Made by a program: the position numbers and the translations under genes
Assembly (NCBI GenBank): GCA_902702965.1
Contig: CACRXP010000381.1
Span: 128,836 to 192,835, forward strand
Reading direction: 5' to 3'
DNA from: Spirometra erinaceieuropaei
Taxonomy: Eukaryota > Platyhelminthes > Cestoda > Diphyllobothriidea > Diphyllobothriidae
DNA length: 64,000 nucleotides
The notes under the pieces: model-generated
The model's database searches: none
The model's input: the letters and a program-made list of their open reading frames with translations, nothing else
What the model was told of the DNA's origin: nothing
Part shown: piece by piece, positions 34,080 through 43,580 of the stretch
Numbering within the stretch: position 1 is the stretch's first letter
Layout of the letters: each line of letters begins with the position of its first letter

Positions 34080-34365
34080 ATACTAAGGGATGCTGGAGGA
34101 CCCACTGAAGACTCGGATTCCTCGCAACTATGCCATGCAGCGGCATAATATCGGCGAAACACGCGTGTATGGGCCTTTGGCCTTTTACCCGTGCTGTAAG
34201 TATGGTATCACTTTACCCTAAAGTATACTACTGCTGCCTGTCGGTAGTTAATGAATATTACGCGGTTAGACGCTGTGGCTGATGGACTTCGACCCCAATA
34301 CGCATACATAAAATTCTCGGTCAGAGCCTGTAGATAATTTGTGAGGAAATAAGATAACCCTGTTT
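34080..34365 (+). repeat. Hammerhead-bearing short repeat (family 2), copy 2
   Basis: A 5' hammerhead is followed by a conserved body: 'gtatggtatcactttaccct', 'ctactgctgcctgtcggtag', 'ttaatgaatattacgcgg', ending near 'gataatttgtgaggaaataa'. About 290 bp. Body copies recur at 34745-35060 and 61515-61735, with a junction form at 16.4-16.7 kb. No open frame; compare the schistosome Sm-alpha hammerhead SINE-like family. Confidence 0.7.
34101..34173 (+). ncRNA. Hammerhead ribozyme, family 2, plus-strand copy
   Basis: CCCA (34101-34104) pairs with UGGG (34170-34173) as helix I. Core CUGAAGA (34105-34111). A long helix II contains an inner stem UAUGCC/GGCAUA. GAAA (34156-34159). Self-complementary helix III ACACGCGUGU, then the cleavage triplet GUA (ends 34169). 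The outermost helix II pairs are imperfect in this copy, which may weaken it. Confidence 0.6.
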
Positions 34366-34744
34366 TATCGTCACCTTTCCGGTTTTCTCGGTTTGCACGG
34401 AAGATTTGAAATCCAGGCATTATAAACTTCGGTCGTAAGCCCGTTCAGACAACCGTGTTTCTGTTACAAAGACCACGTCTATGTAGGAGCGCGCAAATAG
34501 GGATATGTAATTTCTCCATTTTCGTAAACACAATTTGCGCTCTAACAAACATAACTTTGAGTTTGATGTTCATAAGAGACCCATTCACAACACCAACACT
34601 GCCTTCTTCTGTAGCTGTGGGATCCTTCAGACAGACTTGATCGACAGAGAAACTGAATGGCCTTCTAGTATCTGGTCTTTGTGGATTATCAAGATCTGTT
34701 CTCCGTTAATTCATTGTGTTCAAAATTCTAGGATTATTTTGAGG
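34366..34744. other. No recognisable feature
   Basis: Lies between two copies of the family 2 repeat. Overlapping open frames of 61-81 codons have no recognisable domain. Confidence 0.4.
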
Positions 34745-35060
34745 AATTTCATCCACTCCTCATATGAGTGGTCCTGCTGAGAAAACACAGCCCTTTTGAA
34801 ATGCTTCAGTCAAAAGAGCATACAAATGGGCTTTTGGCTAGTACCTGTCCTGTTAATATGGTATCACCTTACCATAACGTATACTACTAGCTGCATGTTG
34901 GCAGTTAATAAATAGTACGCGCTTACCCGCTGTGCTGATGGACTTTGGTCCAAATAATCATGTATAAAACTATCGGCATGTGCCTTTAGACCTTGAATAA
35001 ACTGATCTACTCCAACTGCGTAGATAATTTCTGAGGAAATTAAAAAACGACAAATGGTAA
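34745..35060 (+). repeat. Hammerhead-bearing short repeat (family 2), copy 3
   Basis: A degenerate hammerhead region ('ggtcctgctgagaaaacaca' to 'aatgggcttttggctag') precedes the body: 'ctgttaatatggtatcacct', 'gcatgttggcagttaataaa', 'agataatttctgaggaaatt'. Separated by about 380 bp from copy 2 in the same orientation. Confidence 0.65.
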
Positions 35061-35169
35061 GTTTCATGTGTTGTATGCTTCATAGGATGACTTTAAATGG
35101 TCGGCGTCGTCTTTGTGAAGTGACGGTAGAACAACTGCTTGAACGAAATGGCGGCAAGATCCCATTTCG

Positions 35170-35335
35170 TAGCTGTACCAGTTAGGGGTTAAGTTAGGAG
35201 ATAGGGCAAGGGGTTAGGTTTATGGGCTGGGGTAAGGGTTAGGGGTCAGGATTAGGGGTTAAGGTTAGTAGTTGGAGTCTGGGGTTAGGGGTTGGGTTTA
35301 GAGGTTGGGGTTAGGGGTTAGACTGGGGTTTGTCT
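35170..35335 (+). repeat. Degenerate interstitial telomere-like tract
   Basis: Dense TTAGGG variants ('aggggttaggtttatgggct', 'taagggttaggggtcagg', 'ggggttaggggttgggttta'), G-rich on the plus strand. TTAGGG is the telomere repeat expected in flatworms. The tract is too degenerate and internal to be a live telomere. Confidence 0.8.
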
Positions 35336-35344
35336 GCTGCGTGC

Positions 35345-36290
35345 ACGGCTAATAAGATCCGACCGAAACGCCTTTAGGAAGATAATGTATTACAACGGTT
35401 ACAGCATGTCGGTGAGGAACTTATAGAATCGTAATTCTTCCCCTGCATCATACTTGTGCCTAAATCGACTAATGTCAACGCTTGAAACAATTCGCCAACC
35501 TGTACAGTCTTGATATTTTTTGCGCAATTGTTCGACGATCCTTTTGGCCAAACACGACCATTGCCTGTTGCAAATAGAGATTTCAAGAATGCACAGACCT
35601 AGACTTCCTACGGAAACTGAATTGACCCACAGGCATGATCTCATACAAACTGTGTCTTTGTAGAAGCCCACCTCCCGAGTGTGTATGAAGAGCTGCCCCA
35701 GTGTAAATGAGGGAACCGGCGTTCGAGAATAAGACTGCTGACAAGCACATTTTCCATGAAAGTCGAATGCACCTTGACAAAATGCCACCGTCTCCAGTAC
35801 TATCTTAAGGTCTTAGTGTGAACGTCGCCTCATTACTCTTTGCACATAACGCAGATTTGGTAGATGTTTACTGCGGAATGGGCCCTGCGTTTTGTCCCCA
35901 TACAGTTGGGAGCGTCCACAGGTGGCACTGGTGGGTGGCGTGTAGTTTAAATTTCTACGGGGAGAAGATTATGCACTGGTAAATTTACGGCGACAATAAA
36001 TCAAACTGAACCTGACCCGAAATGGCTTGAACCGAATTCCCTAGAATTCCTTGACATAATCGATGCCAATGTCATTTCCGTAACATATTGCGATGCGCGA
36101 CACATGACCAGGTGGTTTATTTTTCTTCCGAAGCCATTCTGATTTTGCCTCCAAACGAACCGTCTTTGCCCGCGCAAGAGAGCAAATCGGATGTAACTCT
36201 ATTTGGTTTCATTAACGTGGGAATTTCTGCGTAAAGGCCTATGCATCCTCCCAGCATTTACGCAACAGCCCAAGCAAATGCAGAGCCACG
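35345..36290. repeat. Repeat T, copy 1 (next to telomere-like tract)
   Basis: Shares with 57200-58000 the anchors 'aacgcttgaaacaattcgcc', 'aacctgtacagtcttgat', 'aaacgaaccgtctttgcc', 'gcgcaagagagcaaatcgg' and 'atttctgcgtaaaggcct', in the same order and strand. The minus strand has moderately long open frames (for example 35399-35788) but no domain I can identify. Confidence 0.55.
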
Positions 36291-36393
36291 TGGCAGCCTT
36301 CTAGGCCAAAAAGTCCTCAAAGCCTGATATGCGCCGGCATTTCTCTGACTCCTGATTCCCCTCTGGTGTATGCGCTCGCGCTCCCGGGGGAAA

Positions 36394-36524
36394 NNNNNNN
36401 NNNNNNNNNNNNNNNNNNNNNNNNNNNNNNNNNNNNNNNNNNNNNNNNNNNNNNNNNNNNNNNNNNNNNNNNNNNNNNNNNNNNNNNNNNNNNNNNNNNN
36501 NNNNNNNNNNNNNNNNNNNNNNNN
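36394..36524. other. Assembly gap (131 N)
   Basis: A run of N. Open frames that cross it are artefacts. Confidence 0.99.
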
Positions 36525-36639
36525 ATGACTGGCCAATTAGCCCGCTAGGTGTCAATCCACATGGCACAATCTCATTCGTTGGCCACACAGACATGACCGA
36601 CCAATCAACTATCGCCGCAGGCAGGAAAACCAGCGAAGC

Positions 36640-37040
36640 GGCGGTTAGTAAACCGCGGATGACGATCCTGCAGTCAATATTCTAAGGTGACAATACTTCC
36701 AGGCAAAAGCGAGCGCCGTTCGTTCAAATCATTTCAGCAGAAAGACCGGCAAATACAAATCAGTGAGCGGTCTCTGGCGCAGTAGCAAGCATGATGGAGG
36801 AATTGTGAGTCAGCTGAATCCTGTGGCTAGGGAGCTCAATGGCACATTTAGTGAAACTTTGGAAATTTGGCGGAAACCTGCTATATTGGAAATGAGAGCC
36901 CAATAGCACACGCTTTCCACCTCCCGGTTCTCCAGCATCCGCGACTCGATGACACTGCAGAATGACAGTTAGTAAACCGAAGAAGACCATTCTGTAGTCC
37001 TTATTCTGTAGTCAGGATACTTTCAGGCAAAAGCCAAGGT
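36640..37040. repeat. Pair of ~75-bp direct repeats
   Basis: 'ggttagtaaaccgcggatga' with 'ccaggcaaaagcgagcg' (36643-36715) recurs as 'agttagtaaaccgaagaaga' with 'tcaggcaaaagccaagg' (36966-37040). Confidence 0.55.
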
Positions 37041-37230
37041 TCCCATCAACTGTGCAATGCTCCTTAAACTGAGAGTCTACTGATAAACACTGATGGCTTG
37101 TATTACTTATTTTCCAGCTTAATGCTAGCTGACTGATTTGGAAGTGAGGAACATGTTGCCAGCCTGAAAATGCAGCCTTTTAACTAAATTGCGGACCAAC
37201 CTTTTAGTAAATGACGGTTTCAAGACTTAC

Positions 37231-37500
37231 CGAGGTTGGCTGTTCTTGCGATTGCGTCAATTCCAGGCATAACCAAGTTAAATTCTTCGATTATTGTTTG
37301 CACGCTGAATTTGTATTTGGTGGAGGGACGAAGATCAGAAATGGTAATGGTTGTGGCATTGGTTATGGCTCTGAATTCTTTACCTAGTCTTATGTTGTAA
37401 ACCGGTGTGCCATTTGTTGGTCCTTTGGGCGGCTTCCATGAGAGTTTCACGGACGTAGGACCCAGAACCTCGACAGTGAGATCCCTCGGATTTAGATCGG
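37231..37500 (-). CDS. FN3-domain exon, upstream partner of 14576-14845
   Basis: 270-nt symmetric phase 1-1 exon with acceptor 'ccttatttag' and a strong donor G|GTAAGTC (37230 downward). It encodes one FN3 domain: 'NPRDLTVEVLGPTSVKLSW', 'PTNGTPVYNIRLGKEFRAI', 'TTITISDLRPSTKYKFSVQ', ending 'MPGIDAIARTANLG'. It has the same length and phase as the exon at 14.6 kb and very similar protein, and the intron flanks are also similar, so the two arose by duplication. If spliced together they would add two tandem FN3 domains to an extracellular protein across a 22.4-kb intron. The reading frame happens to stay open into the upstream intron, but the splice acceptor and comparison with the other copy place the exon start at 37500. 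Confidence 0.88.
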
Positions 37501-37756
37501 CTAAATAAGGTGTGCAAAGGTAAGTAAACAACCAGTGTAAGTTGATTTGATAATCGTTATGTTCACAAAATAGGTTAACGTCTTGATTATTACCGTTTCG
37601 CACAATACCGTTTCTTCTCAACGTGCCCGACAATATGTTCTGACAATTAACGTATACCCATTTTCGCTGTCTAACTGTTTTATTTTCGATTCTCAAGCAA
37701 GGACCATTGAACGGATTTTTTAGCTCTGTTTTTTCCTGCACGTTCGACATGAGTTA

Positions 37757-38209
37757 GTTCGTGGTAAAAGGCATGGATCGTTGTTCTATGGCATTCTTTT
37801 TGAAGGAAGACGTTGGCTTTTCACCAATTCCTGTACAATTTCTTGTAATTATGCCAAGTAGGAGAGTGTCGCTGCCGTTGCATCGATGAGTGGATTTTGA
37901 TGATTTAAAAACTTGCCACGACAGACCTACTTCCAATCTTAATTTGGCTCCAGTACAACTGCCGCTCGCTAGCATTTTTTCAATTCTGGTATCAACGTTC
38001 ATCGCTGAATGTTTCACGCCTCTTAGTACAAACAACGGAGGGGAAGAGTCAGTCCAAATTTCAATTGAATCGGTCTGGCTGGACCCTCTGACCCTGGTTA
38101 CACTTTTTAAATTTGTTACAGTCTGGCTCACGGACGCTTCCCCCTGGGCACTGAAGATCAGAGCAGCGGGGTGGTCTCCCAACCTCCGGTGGACCGCCGA
38201 TGTCAGAAC
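37757..38209 (-). other. Open frame of about 150 codons, unassigned
   Basis: A stop-free minus-strand stretch just upstream (5') of the FN3 exon. It has no ATG near its start. The residues ('SQTDSIEIWTDSSPPLFVL' and 'NVDTRIEKMLASGSCTG') do not fit FN3 or another family I recognise. The matching place in block A has no equivalent. It could be an exon of the FN3 gene or chance. Confidence 0.25.
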
Positions 38210-39041
38210 GTTTGTCTACGTTTCCAGGCTGTCAACGCCCACGCACTGCCATACCTGGCAGTTTTTTCCCTACACTAAGTAAAGGCCTTCGTCGCTCGTT
38301 CACTTTGATCTTACTTATTGCTGATGCCTCCAACGCAATCGTCAGTGTTAATTTTTTGACAAGGTCAATCTTCTTGTGAACCGACAGTGAACTCAATTAC
38401 TTGAATGCATATCTGCTCGTGGGCTCACTCATTTTGCAAATTCATGCAGCTTACCTCTCATGTGTACGGCGACGACTTACGCTTACCGGCAGCGGTGCAT
38501 TTAACAGCGCTGTCATTCATGATGGGTACCCTGTGTCTAATTTTCATGACGTCCACTGAGCTGTGCATGGTAAATCGGTTTTCTCGAAGATCGACCTAGC
38601 GCGTGTGTTGCGCCAGATACCTTTCGCTCAGAGGCCACTTAAAGCATCGCTGTTAATACTTAATCTAATCTATCTGATTTCATTCCCATGCATTTCGGTC
38701 AGACGTTCCAGGGGTTTATCAGCCATGCCTTAAGCAGTCTACCCTTAGTGTGCGCCTATATTTGATACCTAAGCGACTATTTGTAATGCTGAAAAACTCA
38801 GGAAGTTTCTCGTCTAGCTAATCGATATTCTGGGCAAGTAGGGTGTCAGGACCGGTGCATTCCTGTGCAGATTTGGTGTGCATTCCCTCGAATTCAGTGG
38901 ACATGATATCGCCTTCGAGGTTAGTTTACCTCTACCTGCCAAGGTTACAGCCCTTTATTATTCTTTCCCGCTAACATCCAAGCATCATTCACAGCGGTTC
39001 CTAGGCATGGTTAACATTTATCGGCGGTTACCGCAGAAATA
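38210..39041. other. No recognisable feature
   Basis: About 830 bp of intron-like sequence. Confidence 0.4.
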
Positions 39042-40058
39042 CAGTAGGTGAGCTAACTCATGAAATGTCAACCAAAATTCCGAAATGCGTTTTCGTTTCG
39101 AAAAGATTAATTAATTATGGTTGTAAAACTAGTCAGCCTGCAACATAATTTTATAATATTTCAGTTACCTCAGGATGCCGGCTTTTGAATGAACTTCCTT
39201 CCGGCTGCATGCAAAAACTACACTGTAAAAAATATCTGCATACGTAGCATGAATTTTTCCCATCGATTTTCGCTGCCCATAAAAGTCCAATTATATTCGA
39301 TGGAAAACATACATAAAAATATTCATTCATTCGTTCATTCGGCAGAAAATTTCGTCTTCTTCCAAACTTATACTCGAAGGAGGGACATAATTCGGTTTTA
39401 AAAAAGCTTTATAATTACCGAATAATTTTAACCCGCCCTACCGTCACACTTGGGTTCAGGGTTTCAAAACTACAAGCCGCATATTTTCCACGTACGGAAA
39501 ACCACATATTTCTCTACGGTTATAAAGGGGGGCCATATGGCCTTCATGAAATTAAGCAGTGGATTTTATCCATATTGTTAACTTTACAAGCCACACTGGT
39601 CTATGCAGAGACATGACGATGTATGAACGGCCATTTCACGGTATATAAGAGTCCCGAAATTAGAAACTTTTTAAAACCGAATCATGTCCTTCCATTGAGT
39701 ATAAAGTTGGAAGACGACGTAATTTTTTACCGAATGAGCAGAAGGATGGATATTTTTATACATATTTTCCAAGAAATGCCTGCTACATAAGTAGTCATTT
39801 TTTACAGAGTGCAATTTTTGCATGCAGCCGGAAATCAGTGAACAAAACGCATGTTACATAAGTATTTTTTTACAGAGTGTGGTTTTTGGATGCAGCCAGA
39901 AAAACGCTTGTTCGAAAGCCACCGTCCTGGGGTAACTGAATTATCATAGAATTATGCTGCATAATGCTTAGTTTTACAACCCTACTTAATTAATCTTTTC
40001 AAAACGAAGACGCATTTCGGAATTTCGGCTGAAATTTCATGAGTTAGCCCACCTGCTG
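39042..40058. mobile_element. Mariner-like foldback element, best-preserved copy
   Basis: 1017 bp. CAGTAGGTGAGCTAACTCAT at the left (TA at 39040-39041) and ...GAGTTAGCCCACCTGCTG at the right (TA at 40059-40060). Arms of about 330-370 bp with matching internal marks ('ggacataattcggttttaaa' against 'aaaaccgaatcatgtcc'). The right arm contains an internal tandem duplication ('acataagtagtcattttt' / 'acataagtatttttttac'). No transposase; non-autonomous Tc1/mariner-type by TA target and ends. Confidence 0.82.
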
Positions 40059-40060
40059 TA

Positions 40061-41039
40061 TGTTGACTTCATGCTTCCGGACACAAGCATGCATTTCTCT
40101 CTTAAGTGTTTCCTCGACCTAACTGGTGACGCATACCGTGCCAAAGCATCCTGCTCCTTAGGCGCCTCTGTTGTCAGTAAAAGACGCCTTCGCAGTATGG
40201 CTTTTTCCTCAAAAAAACGTCCGTCGACCGAAACATTATGGGACATCTTACGTTGCTAACTACTCGTCATCTGCATGAGCTAAAGCATTTCCATCAGTTT
40301 ATCTTAGCTCCCAGCTGTACTATTTTAACAGACCACGAGCTATTGACTTTCGACCACCGTTTCCGCACTGACCAGTAAAGTTTGAGGAAAAATATTAAAC
40401 AGAACTACACTGCACGATTCACTTTCGACGTCTGCCTCATCGATGGCATGAAGAAAGAGACGGTTGACTGGCACGATCCTTTGGGGCGTTTTAACTCCTG
40501 TTTATCGCGCCACCAGGCGGCTTGCCCAGCCCGACGTAGGGTTCAGTTATGTTCCTCCAGACGTAATAGGCCCTTAGCCTCGATGGGATAATCTGACTCT
40601 TAGGCGAGAGGCTCATACAAATACGTGGCCTGCCGAGAAGGACTCTGACAACTCTGTTCACCATCTAAGTCAATTTATGCGATTGTTTCCCCGTTCTATC
40701 GCGAAGACAAGTAGTCGAGTTGTGTGCTCAAAAAAGTCCATGAAAGTGCACTTATGTGTTCGATCGGTGTGGCCGAGTTGCTGCAAACTATAATTTAATA
40801 TAAATAAAAGGGATATTAATGCAACTTTACTTTCACCAATTATAAAATTCTTAAATTTTACTAAAAATATTTAACTTAGACAACGTGCTCTGACGGCCAT
40901 TTATTTAAATGAGTTTCAAATGATTAAGAATTTTCTAAAAGAAACTAAGGAGAGTTAAGTATGCAAAATCTCCGTACGTCTTAAAGTGCTCTCATAAAAA
41001 GCTGGTTGTCACATGTCTAGCCTAAATACCGCGTCGAAA
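40061..41039. other. No recognisable feature
   Basis: About 980 bp. Small open frames on both strands (40037-40246, 40071-40259, 40382-40591) lack domains. Confidence 0.4.
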
Positions 41040-41300
41040 ACTTTTCGAATTTTGCAGATTGTTGCGCAAAAATAGCAGCATATCGAAGACATGCAGTCGG
41101 TTTGCTGCTAGCCAATATCTTTGGCGGTATTATGCGGTGTTGTCCGCTAAACCTAGCACGGAAATGAAACAAATGAATGTCGCCCTTTTTGAACAATGCA
41201 TCTATGTAACATTCTGCTGTATTTTTATAAATCAGTTTGTCAAGACCTCTAGAAAGCGTATATATTTTAGTGGCATTTATCCATTTTTATAGATGTTATT
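41040..41300 (+). repeat. Segment matching 15096-15464 in opposite orientation
   Basis: See the partner entry. Shared text includes 'gacatgcagtcg', 'gaacaatgcatc' and 'tgtcaagacctct'. A short stretch just beyond (41328: 'cgactaaatgccctacagac') matches block A in the normal orientation (15348), which places an inversion breakpoint between them. Confidence 0.5.
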
Positions 41301-41489
41301 AAATTAGCATATAACTAAAAGGTGCAAACCGACTAAATGCCCTACAGACGCTATTATTTGTTTCAAAAGAAGCGCAGCAAGTTGGTTATTTTCCAGAGGA
41401 ACATTTAGGCACATATATTCGTCCGGAAAACCGTAATCTCATATTGTATCTTCTGATTTGCAATAATAGTGGAATGGCCTTCGTTTTGA

Positions 41490-41925
41490 ATCTAGGCCGT
41501 TTGTATTCAGGGAATTTTACAGTCTTTATGAAAAAAAACGCCGTGGAAAACGTGCCCTAAATAAAACATTAACTTAAAATAAAAATAAATTGGCTGATTA
41601 TTTTTCATGAACCTACACGATCTCCGAAACCATGCAGACACTGTAAGGGCGAAGAGAAGGGTACTGACAAGATGTGATGCCATCGTCGGGAAGAGAAATT
41701 GTGTCTTATGCATCAAATAAGCAGATGTCTGGCTGTTAGATTTGACCTTTGGATACGTTTTTATATATAGGGAGTGAAAAACAGAATTAAATCACACCGA
41801 GGAATAGGATAGTTTATCAAACGGTTGTGTTTACGTAGGGCTGCGTGATTTGCTTTGATGAGCCTGTGCCTTTGTGCATAGAATAGCGACAGCAAGTAGA
41901 ACAATACACTTGGATTGCCCAGTAT
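41490..41925 (+). repeat. Interspersed repeat R17, copy 2
   Basis: Matches 16740-17225 ('catgaacctacacgatctcc', 'catgcagacactgtaagggc', 'tgacaagatgtgatgcc', 'gatgtctggctgtta') and inverted copies at 55.9 and 56.6 kb. Confidence 0.6.
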
Positions 41926-41939
41926 TGAAAACAGCAACT

Positions 41940-42140
41940 CTCTCCCCCCCCCCCCATCTCCTTGACTCAGTGATCATAACACCTCGTCCCCGTCATTTGG
42001 GTGGCGTGGGAACGATGGGTGCTTATGGTCCCTGAGTTAATTATAAGCCCTGCGAACTCCTTGTATTTTCAATTTCATTGTATCTTTACTGGCCTATAAT
42101 GAGTTACCGGAAACTCGTGTTTGTCAAATTGACTTCTCAA
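41940..42140 (+). mobile_element. PLE 3' untranslated remnant
   Basis: A C-run (41942-41955), then 'gggaacgatgggtgcttatg', 'attttcaatttcattgtatc' and 'tactggcctataatgagtta' match the 3' region after the GIY-YIG relic at 45285-45470 and, inverted, 55625-55830. Confidence 0.55.
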
Positions 42141-42223
42141 ATTTGCCAATAGAAGCGAAGAGCCGAGTCCCAGGAAATAGTCTTGAAGAAGGAGACACGA
42201 TCGTCGGGACAAGACCTTTATTA

Positions 42224-42265
42224 GCCTGACGTTTCGGATTCCTACTCGAATCCATCATCAGAGAC
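42224..42265 (-). ncRNA. Hammerhead ribozyme, intact core
   Basis: Minus strand: GUCU (42265-42262), CUGAUGA (42261-42255), helix II GGAUUC/GAAUCC with loop GAGUAG, GAAA (42235-42232), C, GUC (42230-42228), AGGC (42227-42224) pairing with GUCU. All conserved core bases are present. The ACGU helix III is self-complementary, so dimer action is likely. Confidence 0.85.
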
Positions 42266-42548
42266 AAAAGAGCAGAAACTAGTGGTTGTTGCACAAGGTG
42301 CTGCGGTATTTATAGGATGCAGCAGCCATGCTACCGCATACCTATGAACGTTCACGGTTTCCCCGTTCATCCAGGATTGTCACACTTGGTGTGATCATTG
42401 CTTGATGGCCGACATTCGAGTCGATAATTGCTGCAATTTCATCACGTGCGTTGGATTTGGCGTGATGATTGCTCGACCATCTGACACGTTGACCCGGGGG
42501 TTGGGAAGAACGTTCACCAGTGCGCTCCCCGCGTGGCCAAATTACTCG

Positions 42549-42869
42549 GTTGTCAACCGAGTGAACCGGGAGCTACTGGAATCATGGTTTACTGGCCCCC
42601 ATTCCATCAACAAGTGCAACGATCTTCCCATTCAATACAGCGTGCTGAGACTTCGTCTAGGCGGAGTAATTGGCCACGCGGGGAGCGCACTGGTGAACAC
42701 TCTTCCCAACACCCGGGTCAACGTGTCAGATGGTCGAGCAATCATCACGCCAACATCCAACGCAAGTGATGAAATTGCAGCAATTATCGACTCGAATGTC
42801 GGCCATCAAGCAATGATCACACCAAGTGTGACAATCCTGGATGAACGGGGAAACCGTGAACGTTCATAG
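42549..42869 (+). pseudogene. PLE reading frame, extreme C-terminus
   Basis: A forward frame that begins in the palindrome spacer and runs to the stop at 42867-42869. It contains 'NRELLESWFTGPHSINKCND', which I associate with the C-terminal region of flatworm PLE proteins beyond the GIY-YIG domain, then a low-complexity tail ('IITPTSNASDEIAAI') translated from the right arm. The frame upstream of 42549 is read-through of the inverted left arm, not protein. No endonuclease or polymerase remains. Confidence 0.6.
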
Positions 42870-42945
42870 GTATGCGGTAGCATGGCTGCTGCATCCTATA
42901 AATACCGCAGCCCCTTGTGCAACAACCACCCGTTTCTGCTCTTTT

Positions 42946-42987
42946 GTCTCTGATGATGGATTCGAGTAGGAATCCGAAACGTCAGGC
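42946..42987 (+). ncRNA. Hammerhead ribozyme, intact core
   Basis: GUCU (42946-42949), CUGAUGA (42950-42956), helix II GGAUUC/GAAUCC with loop GAGUAG, GAAA (42976-42979), C, GUC (42981-42983), AGGC (42984-42987). Helix I is GUCU/AGGC with one G-U pair. Predicted cleavage after 42983, only five bases before AATAAA. Confidence 0.87.
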
Positions 42988-42988
42988 T

Positions 42989-42994
42989 AATAAA
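42989..42994 (+). promoter_or_regulatory. Polyadenylation signal directly after the ribozyme
   Basis: AATAAA at a fixed short distance downstream of the hammerhead cleavage site. The same spacing class is seen at 3788-3793 and 63152-63157. Confidence 0.6.
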
Positions 42995-43023
42995 GCTCTT
43001 GTCCCGGCGATCGTGTCTCCTTC

Positions 43024-43436
43024 TCAAATTTGGTTAGCTTGGACAGAGTTGGTTACACGCACAGTACGTCGACCAAACGCCCCTTACCATAATTTTACTG
43101 GTTTCTTCTTTTTCGTAGTTAAATACTAGTACCTAGCAGCCGGATTTTAATACCGAGATTTGAAGCCTTTAAGGCCTGACGTTAGAGGTGCACGTTTTTC
43201 TAAGTACATGCAGTTAATTTTGAAATCTGTCTGGGTCCTACATACGTAGAGGCGCACGTTTAAGATGGTGGACCACCCGGTTGACGCTGCAATGACGTTG
43301 AGATGAAAGGCAAAGTGTCCCTAAAGCAAAGCAATAAATGGTTCCGATGAATAAAACAGTGTATTTTGCCTCTGGAAAAGTGGATATCGAGTTGAATAAT
43401 TGAGGCGGAAAATAAGTAAACAAACCTAGTTCTAGA
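43024..43436. other. Block B intron-like DNA
   Basis: 43262-43415 aligns with block A 17385-17530. Otherwise no feature. Confidence 0.45.
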
Positions 43437-43580
43437 TAAGGTGATATCGACAAAGACAAGGGAGACCGGAATGGCCATTTCTGGCTTATTAGCCGTCATC
43501 AGCCAGTCATGCCCAACCCCAAGTGTGGATCACTTGGGATTCGAACCCGGGATCTTTGGTCATGGAGTTTGACGCTCTAC
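43437..43580 (-). repeat. tRNA-derived SINE, copy 4 (left half of inverted pair)
   Basis: The plus-strand text 'gacaaagacaagggagaccg' then 'tagccgtcatcagccagtca' and 'gggattcgaacccgggatct' is the reverse complement of the SINE body and a well-preserved B-box (GGGTTCGAATCCC on the minus strand). Confidence 0.75.

Larger units (their letters stand above)
42188..43023. mobile_element. PLE 3' end with 360-bp inverted duplication
   Basis: The left arm 42188-42548 and right arm 42664-43023 are inverted copies with few differences, separated by 115 bp. The spacer plus right arm reads as the natural 3' end of a PLE: end of the reading frame, untranslated part with 'tgcatcctataaataccgca', hammerhead (42946-42987), AATAAA (42989-42994), then the terminal 'gatcgtgtctccttctc'. 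The left arm repeats the last 360 bp in reverse. Transcripts through the whole locus would fold into a long hairpin with a hammerhead at each end on opposite strands. Confidence 0.85.

Noticed and set aside
35399..35788. Transposase of the ISXO2/Merlin type in repeat T
   Set aside because: A few fragments ('RIVEQLRKKYQDC') were suggestive, but no DDE-type pattern or terminal repeats could be shown.
36258..36594. Open frames across 36394-36524
   Set aside because: They run through a block of N and have no real sequence support.
37501..37750. Extension of the FN3 frame upstream of 37500
   Set aside because: The frame is open by chance. A splice acceptor sits at the domain start, and the homologous intron at 14846-15060 has stops.
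40130..40240. Hammerhead-like 'gtcgaccgaaacatt' near 40225
   Set aside because: No CUGANGA core element lies at a suitable distance.
42402..42548. N-terminal part of the 155-codon frame 42402-42869
   Set aside because: It is translation through the inverted left arm of the PLE palindrome; only the part from about 42549 looks like PLE protein.
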